Of a DNA stretch of 64,000 nt, positions 21,595 to 33,100 are shown in pieces. This DNA comes from Lineus longissimus. Taxonomy: Eukaryota > Nemertea > Pilidiophora > Heteronemertea > Lineidae. Position numbers and translations under genes: made by a program. The stretch spans positions 4,960,001-5,024,000 of the forward strand of contig NC_088321.1 in NCBI RefSeq assembly GCF_910592395.1, read 5' to 3'. The notes under the pieces were generated by a model, which had not been told where the DNA came from, made no database searches, and was given only the letters and a program-made list of their open reading frames with translations. Positions within the stretch are counted from its first letter, which is position 1; every line of letters begins with the position of its first letter.

Positions 21595-22320
21595 TCTTCA
21601 GATTTAATGTTAAAGCGCTGAACTCATCTATCGCTCTTGGAAAGTGTATGTTATAGCGCTGCCTTTCTTTGTGAGACAAACTACTTTGAGTGTATGTTAT
21701 AGCGCTGCATTCAACCTCTCTTCCGAGTTTATGTTATAGCGCTGAACTCATCTATTGCTCTTGGAAAACCCTGCGAAATTCGACTGGAAATTGTCGGCAA
21801 AAGCCGGCAATTTCCACCTAATTCCAAACTATTTTTCCTTGCCAGGAGGCTGGAATTAGCTGGAAATTCCAGAAAATGTCAGGGCTGGAGTTTGGCGGTA
21901 TTTTGGTAAATGGCAGTGCCAGAAAATGCCAGCTCTGGAAAAAGCTGGCATAACCTGGCATTAGCTGGAACTTAATTTCCAGAGCTGGAATTAGGTGGAA
22001 AAATCTTGACCCAGGCCTTCCAGCTGATTACCAATGTCAGGGCTGTCATTTATTGGAAATAGCTGGCATTAGTTGACATTAGCTTGAAATTACAAATTCA
22101 GCATGCAACGAGGAATGCGACTGTATCCTCAGGATTGTCATTTGCTGTCATTTATTGGAATAGGTGACATTTGTTGACATTAGCTGGAAATTAAGAATTC
22201 AGTATGCGACCGGGCTGGACCCAAACCTTCGAGCTCATTTACCAATGTCAGGGTTGTCATATATTGGAAATAGCTGGCATTTGTTGACATTAGCTGGAAA
22301 TTTAATATTGAGTATGTGAC
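21595..22320 (+). repeat. internal tandem-like repeats of the putative LTR
   Basis: Two families occur. TATGTTATAGCGCTG recurs four times at 21608-21745, with a further copy near 23231. A ~110-bp unit containing TGACATTAGCTGGAAATT recurs three times at about 22065, 22175 and 22285. Between them lies a run of CTGGAATT/GCCAGAAAATGCCAG variants. They expand the LTR and encode nothing visible. Confidence 0.75.
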
Positions 22321-22379
22321 CTGCTCTACGTTTGAATCGATCAGAGCGCTGCACACTAATTAACAGGCGTTTTTTGTCA

Positions 22380-22790
22380 CTCAACAGTGACTATGATTAG
22401 AATCGTTGTGATATGCAACAAGAAGATCTCTTGTCGTGGAGTAAAACCGATAATCGCTTGGTTTTGACTTTGCTGATTGTAATCTTGTCACACGCACCTG
22501 CGATTATCACCACAGACAGGCAATTTTTCACATGCAAACATGATTGCATGTTGATTTTGCTTGATCCCTGGCCGTGCGATTTCCAATTCTAATTCAATTT
22601 TGATGGCATCTGCAATTATAACTGCAAACAAGCAATTTCTGTCACACAGAAATATGATTAAAGGTTGCAGGTTGATTTTGCTTCCAACAGAGGTTGCTAG
22701 GATGACCAGTTCTTGTTGCGGGCACCTGAAATTATCTATGCAAACAAGTGATTTATGTCACTTGCAAACATGATTGCTGTGGCATTATCA
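22380..22790 (+). repeat. imperfect repeats with GCAAACATGATTG
   Basis: Three loose units share CACCTGCGATTAT / GCAAACAAG-CAATTT-TGTCAC and GCAAACATGATTGC and TTGATTTTGCTT. They lie within the putative LTR. Confidence 0.55.
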
Positions 22791-23640
22791 AGTTTTGAGC
22801 ACCACTGACCTAATCCCTTAGTTTTCTGACACAATCTTGTCACACTGTTAAAATGTAAATATCATTCTTGGTGTGTGTTGAATGGACTTACACGAGCATA
22901 AGAGGCCCATCATATAAATCATAAGATTATTGCTTCACTCAGAGGCTCCTTGCAGACACCTCTGCCAGGCGGACACTTCCCCATTGCAGATGGTTTAAGT
23001 TGCCACATGACCTGGGTTGGAGTGCTCGTCAATGCCGACTGGCGTCGTCAGGGCTGTATTCCTGTCCTGGAGGCAGCACGTCATTTACATCTTAGCTAAT
23101 TGTGATCAGTTGATACGATGACGTCATTGACAATCACTGACAGGAAAATTTTGCCTCTCGTTTAATAATGACAATGTTACAGAGCTGCACCCCCTGCACC
23201 AACCTCTGTTTTTTTTCTGCTTAGAATTGCATGTTTTAGCGCTGCCTTTCTGTGTGAGACAAACTTCTCTGAGAGTACACTTGTTCACTCATCATTTAAT
23301 TAGAGTCCAAGGTTGTGGACATTGAATATATTCTGAGACAATGAATATCCTGTTGAGGTTTAGTCCGAGGTTTATAGTGCGCAAGTCACAGTTGTGACAG
23401 AAGTTTGAGGTTGTAAATATAAGAACTGAGTTGTGGGATGATTATGATGACGTAATACATGTTTGTAAATAGAAGTTTGAAGTCTGAATTATGAATAAAG
23501 ATAGTATATGGAGATCAGTTGTTTCTGGTTATAAACACTAGATAGTTAAGTGTTTCCTGCCCCGTTTTAGCAGGACCTTCATATTGGATTAGTTTGAAAG
23601 TGGCTAGTCTTCTCACTGCTAGGACGACTTAGTCACAACA

Positions 23641-23875
23641 CTATCATAACATTTTTATCAAAAACGAGTCACTTATAAGCGAGATATAATACTTTTTGCC
23701 CCCTGGTGGTCAAGTGAAGAATCAGATTGGACCAAAATTCAGTGTCGAAGGTCACATGACCTGGGAGTACAAAGTTTCAAGTCCATAGCCCTAGCCATTA
23801 AGAAACGTGCACCACTCTTTTTGAAACAGGATACAGACAACTACATTATTCCCCTACCGTGAGCCAAAAACCGTA
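23641..23875 (+). repeat. R1 copy, right part
   Basis: This is the continuation of the copy broken at 21208. It includes CCCCCTGGTGGTCAAGTG, a GAAACGTGC block and the terminal GTGAGCCAAAAACC. It keeps the second CTAT of the duplication. Confidence 0.88.
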
Positions 23876-24237
23876 CAGTACACACAACCTTTATCCTTCA
23901 TATACATATATACAGGTAAATTATTCACCAAACTTTGTCTGATAGTTTCATACATAACATTTACATGTCAAAGTTCCATCTCAAAGTCTTCTCTCCAACT
24001 GGAACTTGCATGTACAGCCGATGAGTGATACAAAACAGTTCCAGGTCAATGTACTCTACAATTAGAATATGATCCTTTCAAGATCCACAAGTCATCCCCA
24101 CCAACAGAGCAACTCAAAATACATGCACAACAATCAGGTCAGGACTGCATATCATATTCGGACTGCACTTCAGACACATTTCCGTGAAGATTATAAGATC
24201 CCTGGGAGGAGGCAGGGGCTAATAATTATGCCAGGCT

Positions 24238-24932
24238 GGTGAAATGAAATGGTCCAGGGACCATGTGCTCACCTGTGTCGAAGGGGAGGCTATGGAGTCA
24301 GTGATTCTGACATTGGTAAAGCTGTATATATCATTTTATGGTCAGACCAGCAATTGTCAATGATCCCTGTATGGTGCACATGATGTGCATTTGTAAATAC
24401 AAGGTCTAATTTGGTGTGGTAATCAGTTGTTGACCTTTGGCCCCCTATTGGCCAAACCGTAAATCGTATGACGCCACGATTCAGTCTCTGAGTAAAGGTC
24501 ACCCAAGGGTATATATGTACCAAGTTTGAGTTCAATAGCCTCAGCGGTTACAAAACGTGCCACCATTGACTAACAGCGGTGCCATCGGCGAACTTTGACC
24601 TATCTTACCTTGAAAATTAGGTCAAATCAAAAACCCGGAGGATATGTGATGTCCCATTAGTAGAAGTACCTACCATATTTTTTTCAAATTTTTCGGACCA
24701 GTAATAAGGGAGAAAACGCATTTCTTCATTTTTTACCTTTGGCCCCCTGGTGGCCAAACCGTGAAATATATGAGACCGCGTTTTGGTCTGAGTAGTGGTC
24801 ACCAAGGGGTACATGTGTACTAAGTTTCAGTTCAGTGGCTTTAGCGGTAACAAAACGTGCCACCCATGTCTAACGACGACGGACGACTGACGCTGCGTGA
24901 TGGTAAAGGCTCACAGGTGAGCCAAAAAGTGG
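24238..24932 (+). repeat. R1 interspersed repeat
   Basis: Complete from the head (GAAATGGTCCAGGGACCATG, CTCACC) to the terminal hairpin GGCTCACAGGTGAGCC with AAAAAG. Two units; the hexamer block at about 24597 is degraded on its left side (ACCTATCTTACCTTGA) but retains AGGTCAAATC. Confidence 0.88.
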
Positions 24933-25963
24933 TTAAGTTGTGTCGTGTCTCCTTCCCTTTCGTTTTGGTCTTCGGGGATCTCCGCTTCCGAGATGGAATC
25001 GGTGGCCCTGTGTAACGACACTACCAACAACCACGAGATTTTCACAACCAAAATTTAGTAAATTGCCCCAAAGAATGGGAAGTTTTGGCACAAGCTGTGC
25101 CCCAATAGTGTTTATAGACAGTGGAAGGGACAACGAGATGTAAGTGTACATGTAGAAGCTAAAATACATGAATGGTGAGCCATAGTATGGCCGTATAAGA
25201 CATGTTTAGGCGGCAGTGCTTTGTCGTCTTCAGGAGCCGTCCGGACTTTTCCCGCCACCAACATAAAGTTCACGTTTTCTTTTATTCTGTCTGTTTATGT
25301 AACAATATACCGCTTTAGGAGGTCCAGATATTATTGATAAACAACTATTGTCTAAGCTTTGTTAATCAGTGAAATATTTGTGGATTTGAGGTATTTAGAA
25401 TCCTAATGATGAGAGCCTCTGCCAGCTGGTTATCCATCATCTGCATTGTAGTTGAACGTTGTTCGTATAGGCGTCGCCACCGTACAGGACGAAATATTGT
25501 CTTCAGTTCTGTCTTCTGGTGGTTGTGACCAGGGAACAGGTTGTGATTTGTGAGGTTAGTGAACTTATGATTTGTATTGTTTATGTTTTGCAGTTAAACC
25601 TTCAATCGTCATTGAATGATACCAGACACTGTGTCAAGAATAAAGGATTCTGTCGTTTGATGAGTAATACAACCGTTGTCAAGTCAATTCATCAGTCCTG
25701 TCTATAATCAAGAGCCAGTTCCAGGAGGTCGTCTGTTGTGAGCCACAACAAGTTGTGTATGAAACGCACTACAGACAACTTTTTAGCACATAGCTCAGTG
25801 AGAATTTTGCGTGGAACAAAATTCAAGGTTATTTGTCCATGTGTCATAGCCCAGTAGCTAATTTAGCACTTTGTTTACATTCAAGTTCTAACACAGCTAT
25901 TTTAAATGGAATAACACCAAGTTCAGCCAACTTGGCATTGGTCCCCAACACTGATTGAGCAAC
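24933..25963. other. intergenic, nothing recognised
   Basis: Short open stretches on both strands have no conserved motif. No transposon ends were recognised before the terminal-inverted-repeat element at 25964. Confidence 0.5.
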
Positions 25964-28214
25964 CCCTCACCGAATGGCAGTGCACTGAATATGACGGCAC
26001 ACTGCTTTCGACTGAAACCCCCACGGCATATGACTGTCTTAGGCATGTAATTTTTTCTTAATGTCTTAAAACCACTGATTTTGACTGAAAGACCACTGCA
26101 AAGCACTGCCACCTGCATATCATTATGAACGACATATTTCAAAAACACTGCCTATGATGACTGAAAGACAATCGATTTTCACTTCTCCAACTCTGATCGA
26201 AACCCGTGGCATTTTCAACATGACTGAAAACCACTGCTTTATGACTGTTGAGATTAAGACTTCATGGCAGTGTAAAGCAGTGGTAATTGCAGACAAAGTC
26301 AGTGTTAAATATCACCCATAATGCAACCTGAGACAGGAAGCTAGTAAGTTTGAATTTGAAAGTAAAACATTCAAGAAATCATGGTAGCTCTTCATATTTC
26401 TCGATATTTACCCGAATTTCAATACTAAAAGAGGGCAGTTTTAGTCAGTTTGAATTGGAACACATAAGGAACCAAATGATTGCAAAAAGGGTAATCTAGA
26501 CAGACGCTGAAGTTGTATTTTCAGCAAATCAAGAAGGCTGTAGGTGCTGTAATGTATGCATGCACTGCAAGATATCTGCATGGGAGCTGCAGTCAACAGC
26601 TGATGTTGTGGGCATCAATACACATCAATCAGTCTGTTAGACCATTATTCTAGAGGCCGCGTGCAGTTTCTTTATTTGGATGTCAATTTGATCTTCAATC
26701 TCAGACATCACTGACACTAGCTAAAGTGCCATGTGTGGTTTCAATTGTCTAGTACCCCATCTGACCACTGTCATTATTGCTTCAATGACAAAGTTTGCAA
26801 TGACGTAGGTCAAGGACGTAAATTTGTCATTTAAATGGTGTTTTTTACTGTGGCACATCATCATGCAATGGCGATGTCCTCTATTGCATATGACGTCATC
26901 ACTGCCATATTGGACGCAAACATATCGTCTAAAATAGGACAGCAAAAGTAACAGTTGGCTAGAAATTTTCGCTTTTTCGCACAATTTCTTGGTTGTCATC
27001 AGCACGGGGGGGGTCACCACGTCCCACAAACCTCTCTCGGCATCCGTGCCTGCATGCCATTGAATAAATTATTCATATTAACACTGAAAATGACTGCTCC
27101 CTCCTGGAGGTTTTGGAAATGACAGTCAAAATCAGTGGTGTTTCAGTGTGGATTCAGTGTGCTGCGAAATATTTAAATTAACACCGAACCCCACTGCTAG
27201 CCCTATGCATGATGCATAGTGGGGAGTAATTTTCAGTGTCAAAGACAGTGGAAATCAGTCAGCCAAAATATTTAAATGAGCACTGCTTTTGACTGCCTTA
27301 CCACTGATTTTGACTGTCTTACCACTGCTTATGACTCCCTGACCTCTATTTTTGATTGCTGTATAACTGTATGCTTTGGTAACGCGTGACTGAAAAACAC
27401 TCCATATGACTGCTTTCCACTGATTTCAACACTGCCATAAAAATGTAAGGTAATTCTATGGTGGACTTTTCAGAAAAGCCCAATTCAATTTCCCTAAAGA
27501 TGACTTCCTCTACCACACAACTTTTAGCCAATTCCAGGGCAGGTTTAGACACAAGTCTAATCCCAATCTCAATCATGAACACTTCTTTGTGTCATTGCTC
27601 TTGGGAAATCCACTGATATAGCAGTAAGACAATACCTACTTATTTGTGGACCATTAAGTCAGGTAAGGGCATGGTCAAAATTGTTCCAGGAAACAAAGTC
27701 TCACTCATTATCTTTTTGTTCTACAAATTTCATGTTCATGCATAGCTATTTAGTTGGCTTTACATATATATATTTCTTTCTATTGGTAGAGGCGTGTTAT
27801 CATCTTAACTTTTGTCATAGCCAGAGCAGGCCTGGACCTACCGCTGGATTATTTGTATGTGTAGTATTTAGCTTACCTAAGTTAAGTTTGGGAAGCTAAC
27901 ATGATTGCCAAATTAGCTTGATTAATGTTATGCAGTCAGTAATTAGTAGTTTTCATGTTAAATCAAATGCTGTATATCCGACATTCAGGACTGGCACTCC
28001 AACCGGGGAAGACCTATACCAGAATTGGATCCCAGTTTTGTGATTTGTGAATGTATTAACACCTGGACTTGAAAATATATCATTTAGAAGGGAGTTCCAT
28101 CTTCAAGTCTTTACTGAACATTATTAAGCTAGTCCACCCTGAATTTCAAACATATTAGTAACACTGCAACCTGACAGAATCCTGACTGACATCACACTGC
28201 TTTTCGGTGAGGGA
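25964..28214. mobile_element. candidate DNA transposon with CACTG/GACTG subterminal arrays
   Basis: CCCTCACCGAA at 25964 and its reverse complement TTCGGTGAGGG at 28204-28214 form short inverted ends, each followed inward by GCAGTG. Both flanks carry dense arrays of CACTG and GACTG (for example CCACTGATTTTGACTG, seen several times at 26070 and 27300). Such arrays resemble transposase-binding subterminal repeats. No transposase frame and no convincing target duplication were found, so the limits are tentative. Confidence 0.45.
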
Positions 28215-28609
28215 CTGCACCTAGCCAGATAATATACCTCATCTATACCTCAAACAATTTGTTAAGAAGAATTTACAAAAGTGATTCTTCTGAAAATGGA
28301 ATTGCTATGACACCAAGGTATTTTAAAACGCAAAATGCCTTCAAAACCTCAAATTATTGTACAATGTCCAGTGATAGACCATGTGTGAGCTAAGTATAGA
28401 CTTTTTGCTTATGAGAGCTACATATGGACTTGATTCGCAGCAGTTGATATAAATGATAGAAAACTATTAAAACATTTGACATTAACTAAATAGCTAGACT
28501 CTACATGTATTAGTGATAAACAGTGTACATGTACAGGACCAATAAACTTTGTTCCACAGCAGTGAACACATAAAATGCTAAAAAAATTATGAAGAGAATA
28601 GCCTAACAT

Positions 28610-29224
28610 GACAATGAAGCGGCCAGGGCCGTTGTGCTCACCTGTAGACATCAGCCAACATACACTATTTTCTCACCTTGAAAAGTAGGCTTAGGTGGGT
28701 TAGGGCTAGATCAAATTGCTTTTGAGTTATAGCACTTGGATCCGTTTTGGGTGGCCATATCTGAAGCTGGAACAGGCTGAAATTTTGTGCCCCGGAGAAG
28801 GTCTTCCTGTCATACATGTTCCAGGTTTTGAAGTTGCTATGTAAAACAATGACAAAACGTGCCACATTTTTTGTTTTTTTCCAACTTTGACCTCGGTGAC
28901 CTTGAAAAGTAGGTCAAATCAAAAACCTGTATTATATGTGATGCACCATCACCAGATGAACCCACGATAAAAGTTTCGCCATACTAGCTAGCAGCGTTCA
29001 GGAGTTATGGCCAAAAGGTTTTCACCAAGTGCCCCCTATATGCCAGAACAATAATAAAATCGCGCCGAATTTAGGTATACAAGTTACTGTTGCCCCAAGA
29101 GACCCCACACACTAAGTTTAAAGTTTCAAGGTCCAGTGGTTTAAGAAACGTGCCACCATTGTTTAACGGACGACGCGCTATCACTATAGCTTCCCTGTCC
29201 TTAAGACAGGTGAGCCGAAAACCA
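28610..29224 (+). repeat. R1 interspersed repeat
   Basis: It runs from the head ATGAAGCGGCCAGGGCCGTT to the terminal hairpin CCTGTC-CTTAA-GACAGG and GTGAGCC. The hexamer block TGACCTCGGTGACCTTGA lies at about 28890. The degraded GAC tract is GGACGACGCG. Confidence 0.85.
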
Positions 29225-29587
29225 AATACTAGACTAAACTCAACATTCGCTACACGTACCCGTAATTAACAATGAAGAGAACCAATGGCAGATAAGATGT
29301 ACAGGTAGGGATAAAAGTGAATTAACAAAATAGACATTTGCTATTATAAAGAAAATGGCTTCATTCAAGACTTTTGAGAAGTTATTGAGACAAAGAGAGC
29401 AAAATTATAGATATTAAGTATAAACAATAGCTATGCCTACATTGTACTTTAAAGTATAACAGGGTCATGAAAGCACAATTTTTCTTCAAGACCTAAACCC
29501 GCATTCATCCCCAAGGCTACCACAATTACCTGAGAAAGAGCATCAAACTAACCGGATTCACATTAGCAAAAGATACTGATTAAGTGG

Positions 29588-30135
29588 ACAATGCATATTG
29601 GTTAAGAAACGTGCTATAGTATATAGCCAAATCTACATTTCATGCCATTTAAAGAGATCCAGTCGTGGCACAAGTCTTTATTTAGACTACAGCTGAATGT
29701 GGTAAAAATAACTAAATTGGTGATTGCTTCTCATGCAGCTTATTGGCTAAATAATCACCTACCGATGGGGAACTCGAAACTGCTAACATTTATCAATGGA
29801 AGCTAATTCTCGCCTTAAGTTTCAACCGGGCCGTTTAAAACTCCTGTTTTTTATAAGAGTTTTGCTGTAGGTTACCTTTAACCTCTGTGACCTTGAAAAG
29901 TAGGTCAAATAAAAAACCCATGTGACACATACCTTATGGAGGTTAGATGTACCCATGGTATCGAATTGGTGGCAGGTAATCACATTTCTACATTTTTTCT
30001 GAATTTAGCCACCTGTTGGCAAATTGATGAATGAAATGGAACCAAACTCTCGGCTGTAAGATGACCTGACAATGTACTCATAGGGTGTGTACGAAATGTG
30101 GGATCAATGGTCACTGCAGTTAAGAAAACTCTCGT
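29588..30135 (+). repeat. R1 fragment interrupted by an R2 element
   Basis: GTTAAGAAACGTGC to CATGCCATTT precedes the interruption at 29653-29877, then R1 resumes as AACCTCTGTGACCTTGAAAA and continues to about 30135. Removing the R2 element and one TTAA rejoins the R1 consensus. Confidence 0.8.
29653..29877 (-). mobile_element. R2 element, copy B (inverted)
   Basis: 225 bp, flanked by TTAA at 29649-29652 and 29878-29881, inserted into R1. The reverse complement aligns by eye with copy A through AACGGCCCGGTT, the AGCTTCC block and the AATAAAGACTTG end. Confidence 0.85.
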
Positions 30136-30153
30136 CATTCTCGGGTACATACC

Positions 30154-33100
30154 CTAAAAAAACTCGATGTACATGGTGTCAGGCACCTGCAGTTGAAATA
30201 ACGCGGCAAGAGAGTCTTTACAAATGGAAGGGGAAAAGTATCCCATCAAGACTACAGCATGAGAAATATTTCTGCCTAAAAGGAACATTTTATCTCTCCC
30301 ACACCATTCATGGTTCATAATGGGAACCTTTTCATTTCTCCTTATAAAAAACTCAAAAAAAACTTTCCGAAAAAAAATTGTAAACATCTCTCTGATGACA
30401 CCATCTAGATCTTCAGCCACCTCCTCTCCCACTATCACCACTACAATACGATGAAAAACCAAGTCCCTATCCTTCCTGTGATAGTCCATAAGACTTAGAA
30501 TTGAATCCCTGCGGACAAAGATCCTTCTCTCTTGTCCAGCTCCCATTAAAATCTTGAGCTCCATTGATCATTTTCGGAGTTGCAGCTAAATCTGAAAGAG
30601 CGAAAAAAAAGATTTTGAATCACACGAGATAAAACATTGGGTGGGATGAATAAGCCAGAAAATGCTTTTACTCCAAAAGTGCAAAATGGCTAAGCAAAAG
30701 TATCAAGAAGTTGATCTGCCTATTCCAGGAAAGTAATCCAGACATGGGGATCACAAATTGGGAAATCCAGAATATCCAATATTTGCACATTTAAAGAGGG
30801 GAATTCATGACACTGCGCCAGACTAAATTAGTTGTGTCGTCACATTAATCCTTTTGTTTCGCAATAGCAACATCAGTCATGACACTTCAAAGAAAACTGA
30901 CAACTGGTTTGCCTCAAGAGCCCAAAGCGATGCGGACATAACATTGTGAATGGACTATAATCTATATTAGTAGGGATTCTTCTCCCCAGAAAATTATCCG
31001 GCACACTCTCGTCACGGGTGGACGTGGTGTATGCACGTACATAATGGAATGCACTGCAAATGGTAGCTAGATTCAACCTTGTCCGCGAACTGAACATACA
31101 GTCTGGGTTCCAGGGTGATGTCCCGTATGAAAATACAGAGGTATGCATGTGAAACCTCACTGAACTCGCCGGTTACAGCAATACCAATAAAGGAAATTAT
31201 TCTGAAAGTGTCCTTCCCCTTGCTTCCGATTGTCTCGTATTGTAATATTTCTGCGCCTAGGATTGAAATTCAATCAGCCCTTATTTTGATACCGCTGTTT
31301 GATCAGTTGTTTCGCCACAAATCAAAGCTGAAAATCATAGCCTGGTACTGCTGGCCACCGTCAGATGGCAGGGTGTTGATACCCCGGGAATTCCTTGATC
31401 AACATCGTCCCCGGTGGAAGATGCGTATGGAAATACACTGAGCAATACATGTAAAGAATTGAACGGCACGAGGATACCGCGTGTGTTTCATACACAGCAT
31501 TCACGTCGTTCATATCATTCTTCTTCGCTATCTTCCAAGTTTCATGCAAATTTCTCGCGTTCCTAATAATGGCACCCCCCCCCCCCCCATCAAAGCCGGA
31601 GACTCCAGAGTCTGGCAAGACTCAACTGACAATTCTAGTTATTGTTTTTTGTAGATGATAAACACAAAACCAACCCGTGTGTTTTAATATTAATCAGATC
31701 ACATGCTCCTGATGGTTTTTGGCCTAGAAAACCACTCAACTTGCGATGTGAATGGATCCCAAAAACAAGAAGGACCAGAGAACATACCAGTCATTGCCAC
31801 ACCTGGCATGTTTCTCATTCTCGGTTGGTTCATGTACACTATCAGCTGCCACCTCTTCTTCATCAGAGCTGTCATCTTCTTCCACATCCTAAAAAGACGC
31901 ATGTTTTTGAGGTTATATGATTACAATACACACTGAATGTGATCCGAAATAGAAATAGAAATCCCCAAATTCACCCTGAGGTAAGTAATCTACATCGATA
32001 TGTATCTTGCTGTAACTGTGTTGCTTCATACTCATATACCAGGGATCTCAAAGACCATCCGCGCTCCAACACTCACTTTTTGGTTAACTCACATGAATTC
32101 CATGATCTCAATTCTGACAAACACCAACTAGATCCCCATAAATCAATCAAAATGTTGCTTCAATCAGATTCTATCTCTATATCATGGTGACCTGCTGCAT
32201 ACAACATGTGCATGTATATATGAATTACAACTACAAAACAGATGAAACTGCTGGATCTGCTCAAGTTAATCATCAAACACTCTGAACGAAATGAATGGTT
32301 AGCCATTTAATCTCTAGCTATTCACCAGAACGTTTGCACTCATATAAGTTATGCATGTCTATTTGTACACATAAAAAAATTATGTTTAAACAGCTGTTTA
32401 GTTTGAAATCTAAACTATTGTTAGGTTGAAATTTAAAAAAATGTTTTTTCACAGTACATTTGTCAAGTTTGGGTATATGCTAGATGTACATTCAGAAATA
32501 GCACTATGGACTGCAGTTCGGATATTTCTTACTCTCAACTTACCACATCATCGACTGCAACATCCTTCACCATCAATGACGTATTAGAGGAAATACCGAC
32601 ATCAGTAAGGTTAGCTTCGAAACTTGAAAGTTCTTTCCCAGCAAGAAATAACTTCACAGCTGGTGATGAGCTGGATCCTTCAACACAATAAACAGGAGCT
32701 GAAAACAAGATTGAAAGTAAATTCAGTTGATAACTGCATGAACATGTCTGGCATTCATTGTTGTCATTGAAAAGATGAAAAGAGTAATACTTTTTGAGGT
32801 ATTACTTTGAACTTCTTCAGCCAGCCAGTTTCCGAGAAAATGCAATACCTTGCAATGCGACCCAAGTATTAGCAGAATGAATGATACAGGTAGTGATAGA
32901 GACATTTTTACTTACCAATACATGTACATCATTAGTGACGGAACCGTCGTCTCAATGGGCGATTACTACGAAATGAAATCAATATCTCTTCTTCAGGTTC
33001 ATCACCAACGTCCTTGAGCTTTTGTAACTGAACCCAAAGGAGAAAGCTGGGACTTAGTAAGCAAGCAAAATGATTTATCAACACAATCGAACTTTTGCAA

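Larger units (their letters stand above)
21209..23640 (+). mobile_element. putative 2.4-kb solo LTR inside R1
   Basis: The insertion starts TGTGGGGATT and ends GTCACAACA (TG…CA) and is flanked by CTAT at 21205-21208 and 23641-23644, which is how LTR retrotransposons insert. Within it are TATATAAA at about 21529 and AATAAA near 23494 (possible promoter and polyadenylation signals in LTR order). No gag or pol frame exists, so it is best read as a single LTR left after recombination. It is unusually long because of internal repeats at 21595-21765 and 22030-22320. A non-autonomous element of another class is possible. Confidence 0.68.

Noticed and set aside
30873-31618. Extra exons of the HECT gene
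   Set aside because: Open on the minus strand, but lacking splice sites with fitting phase or any conserved motif.
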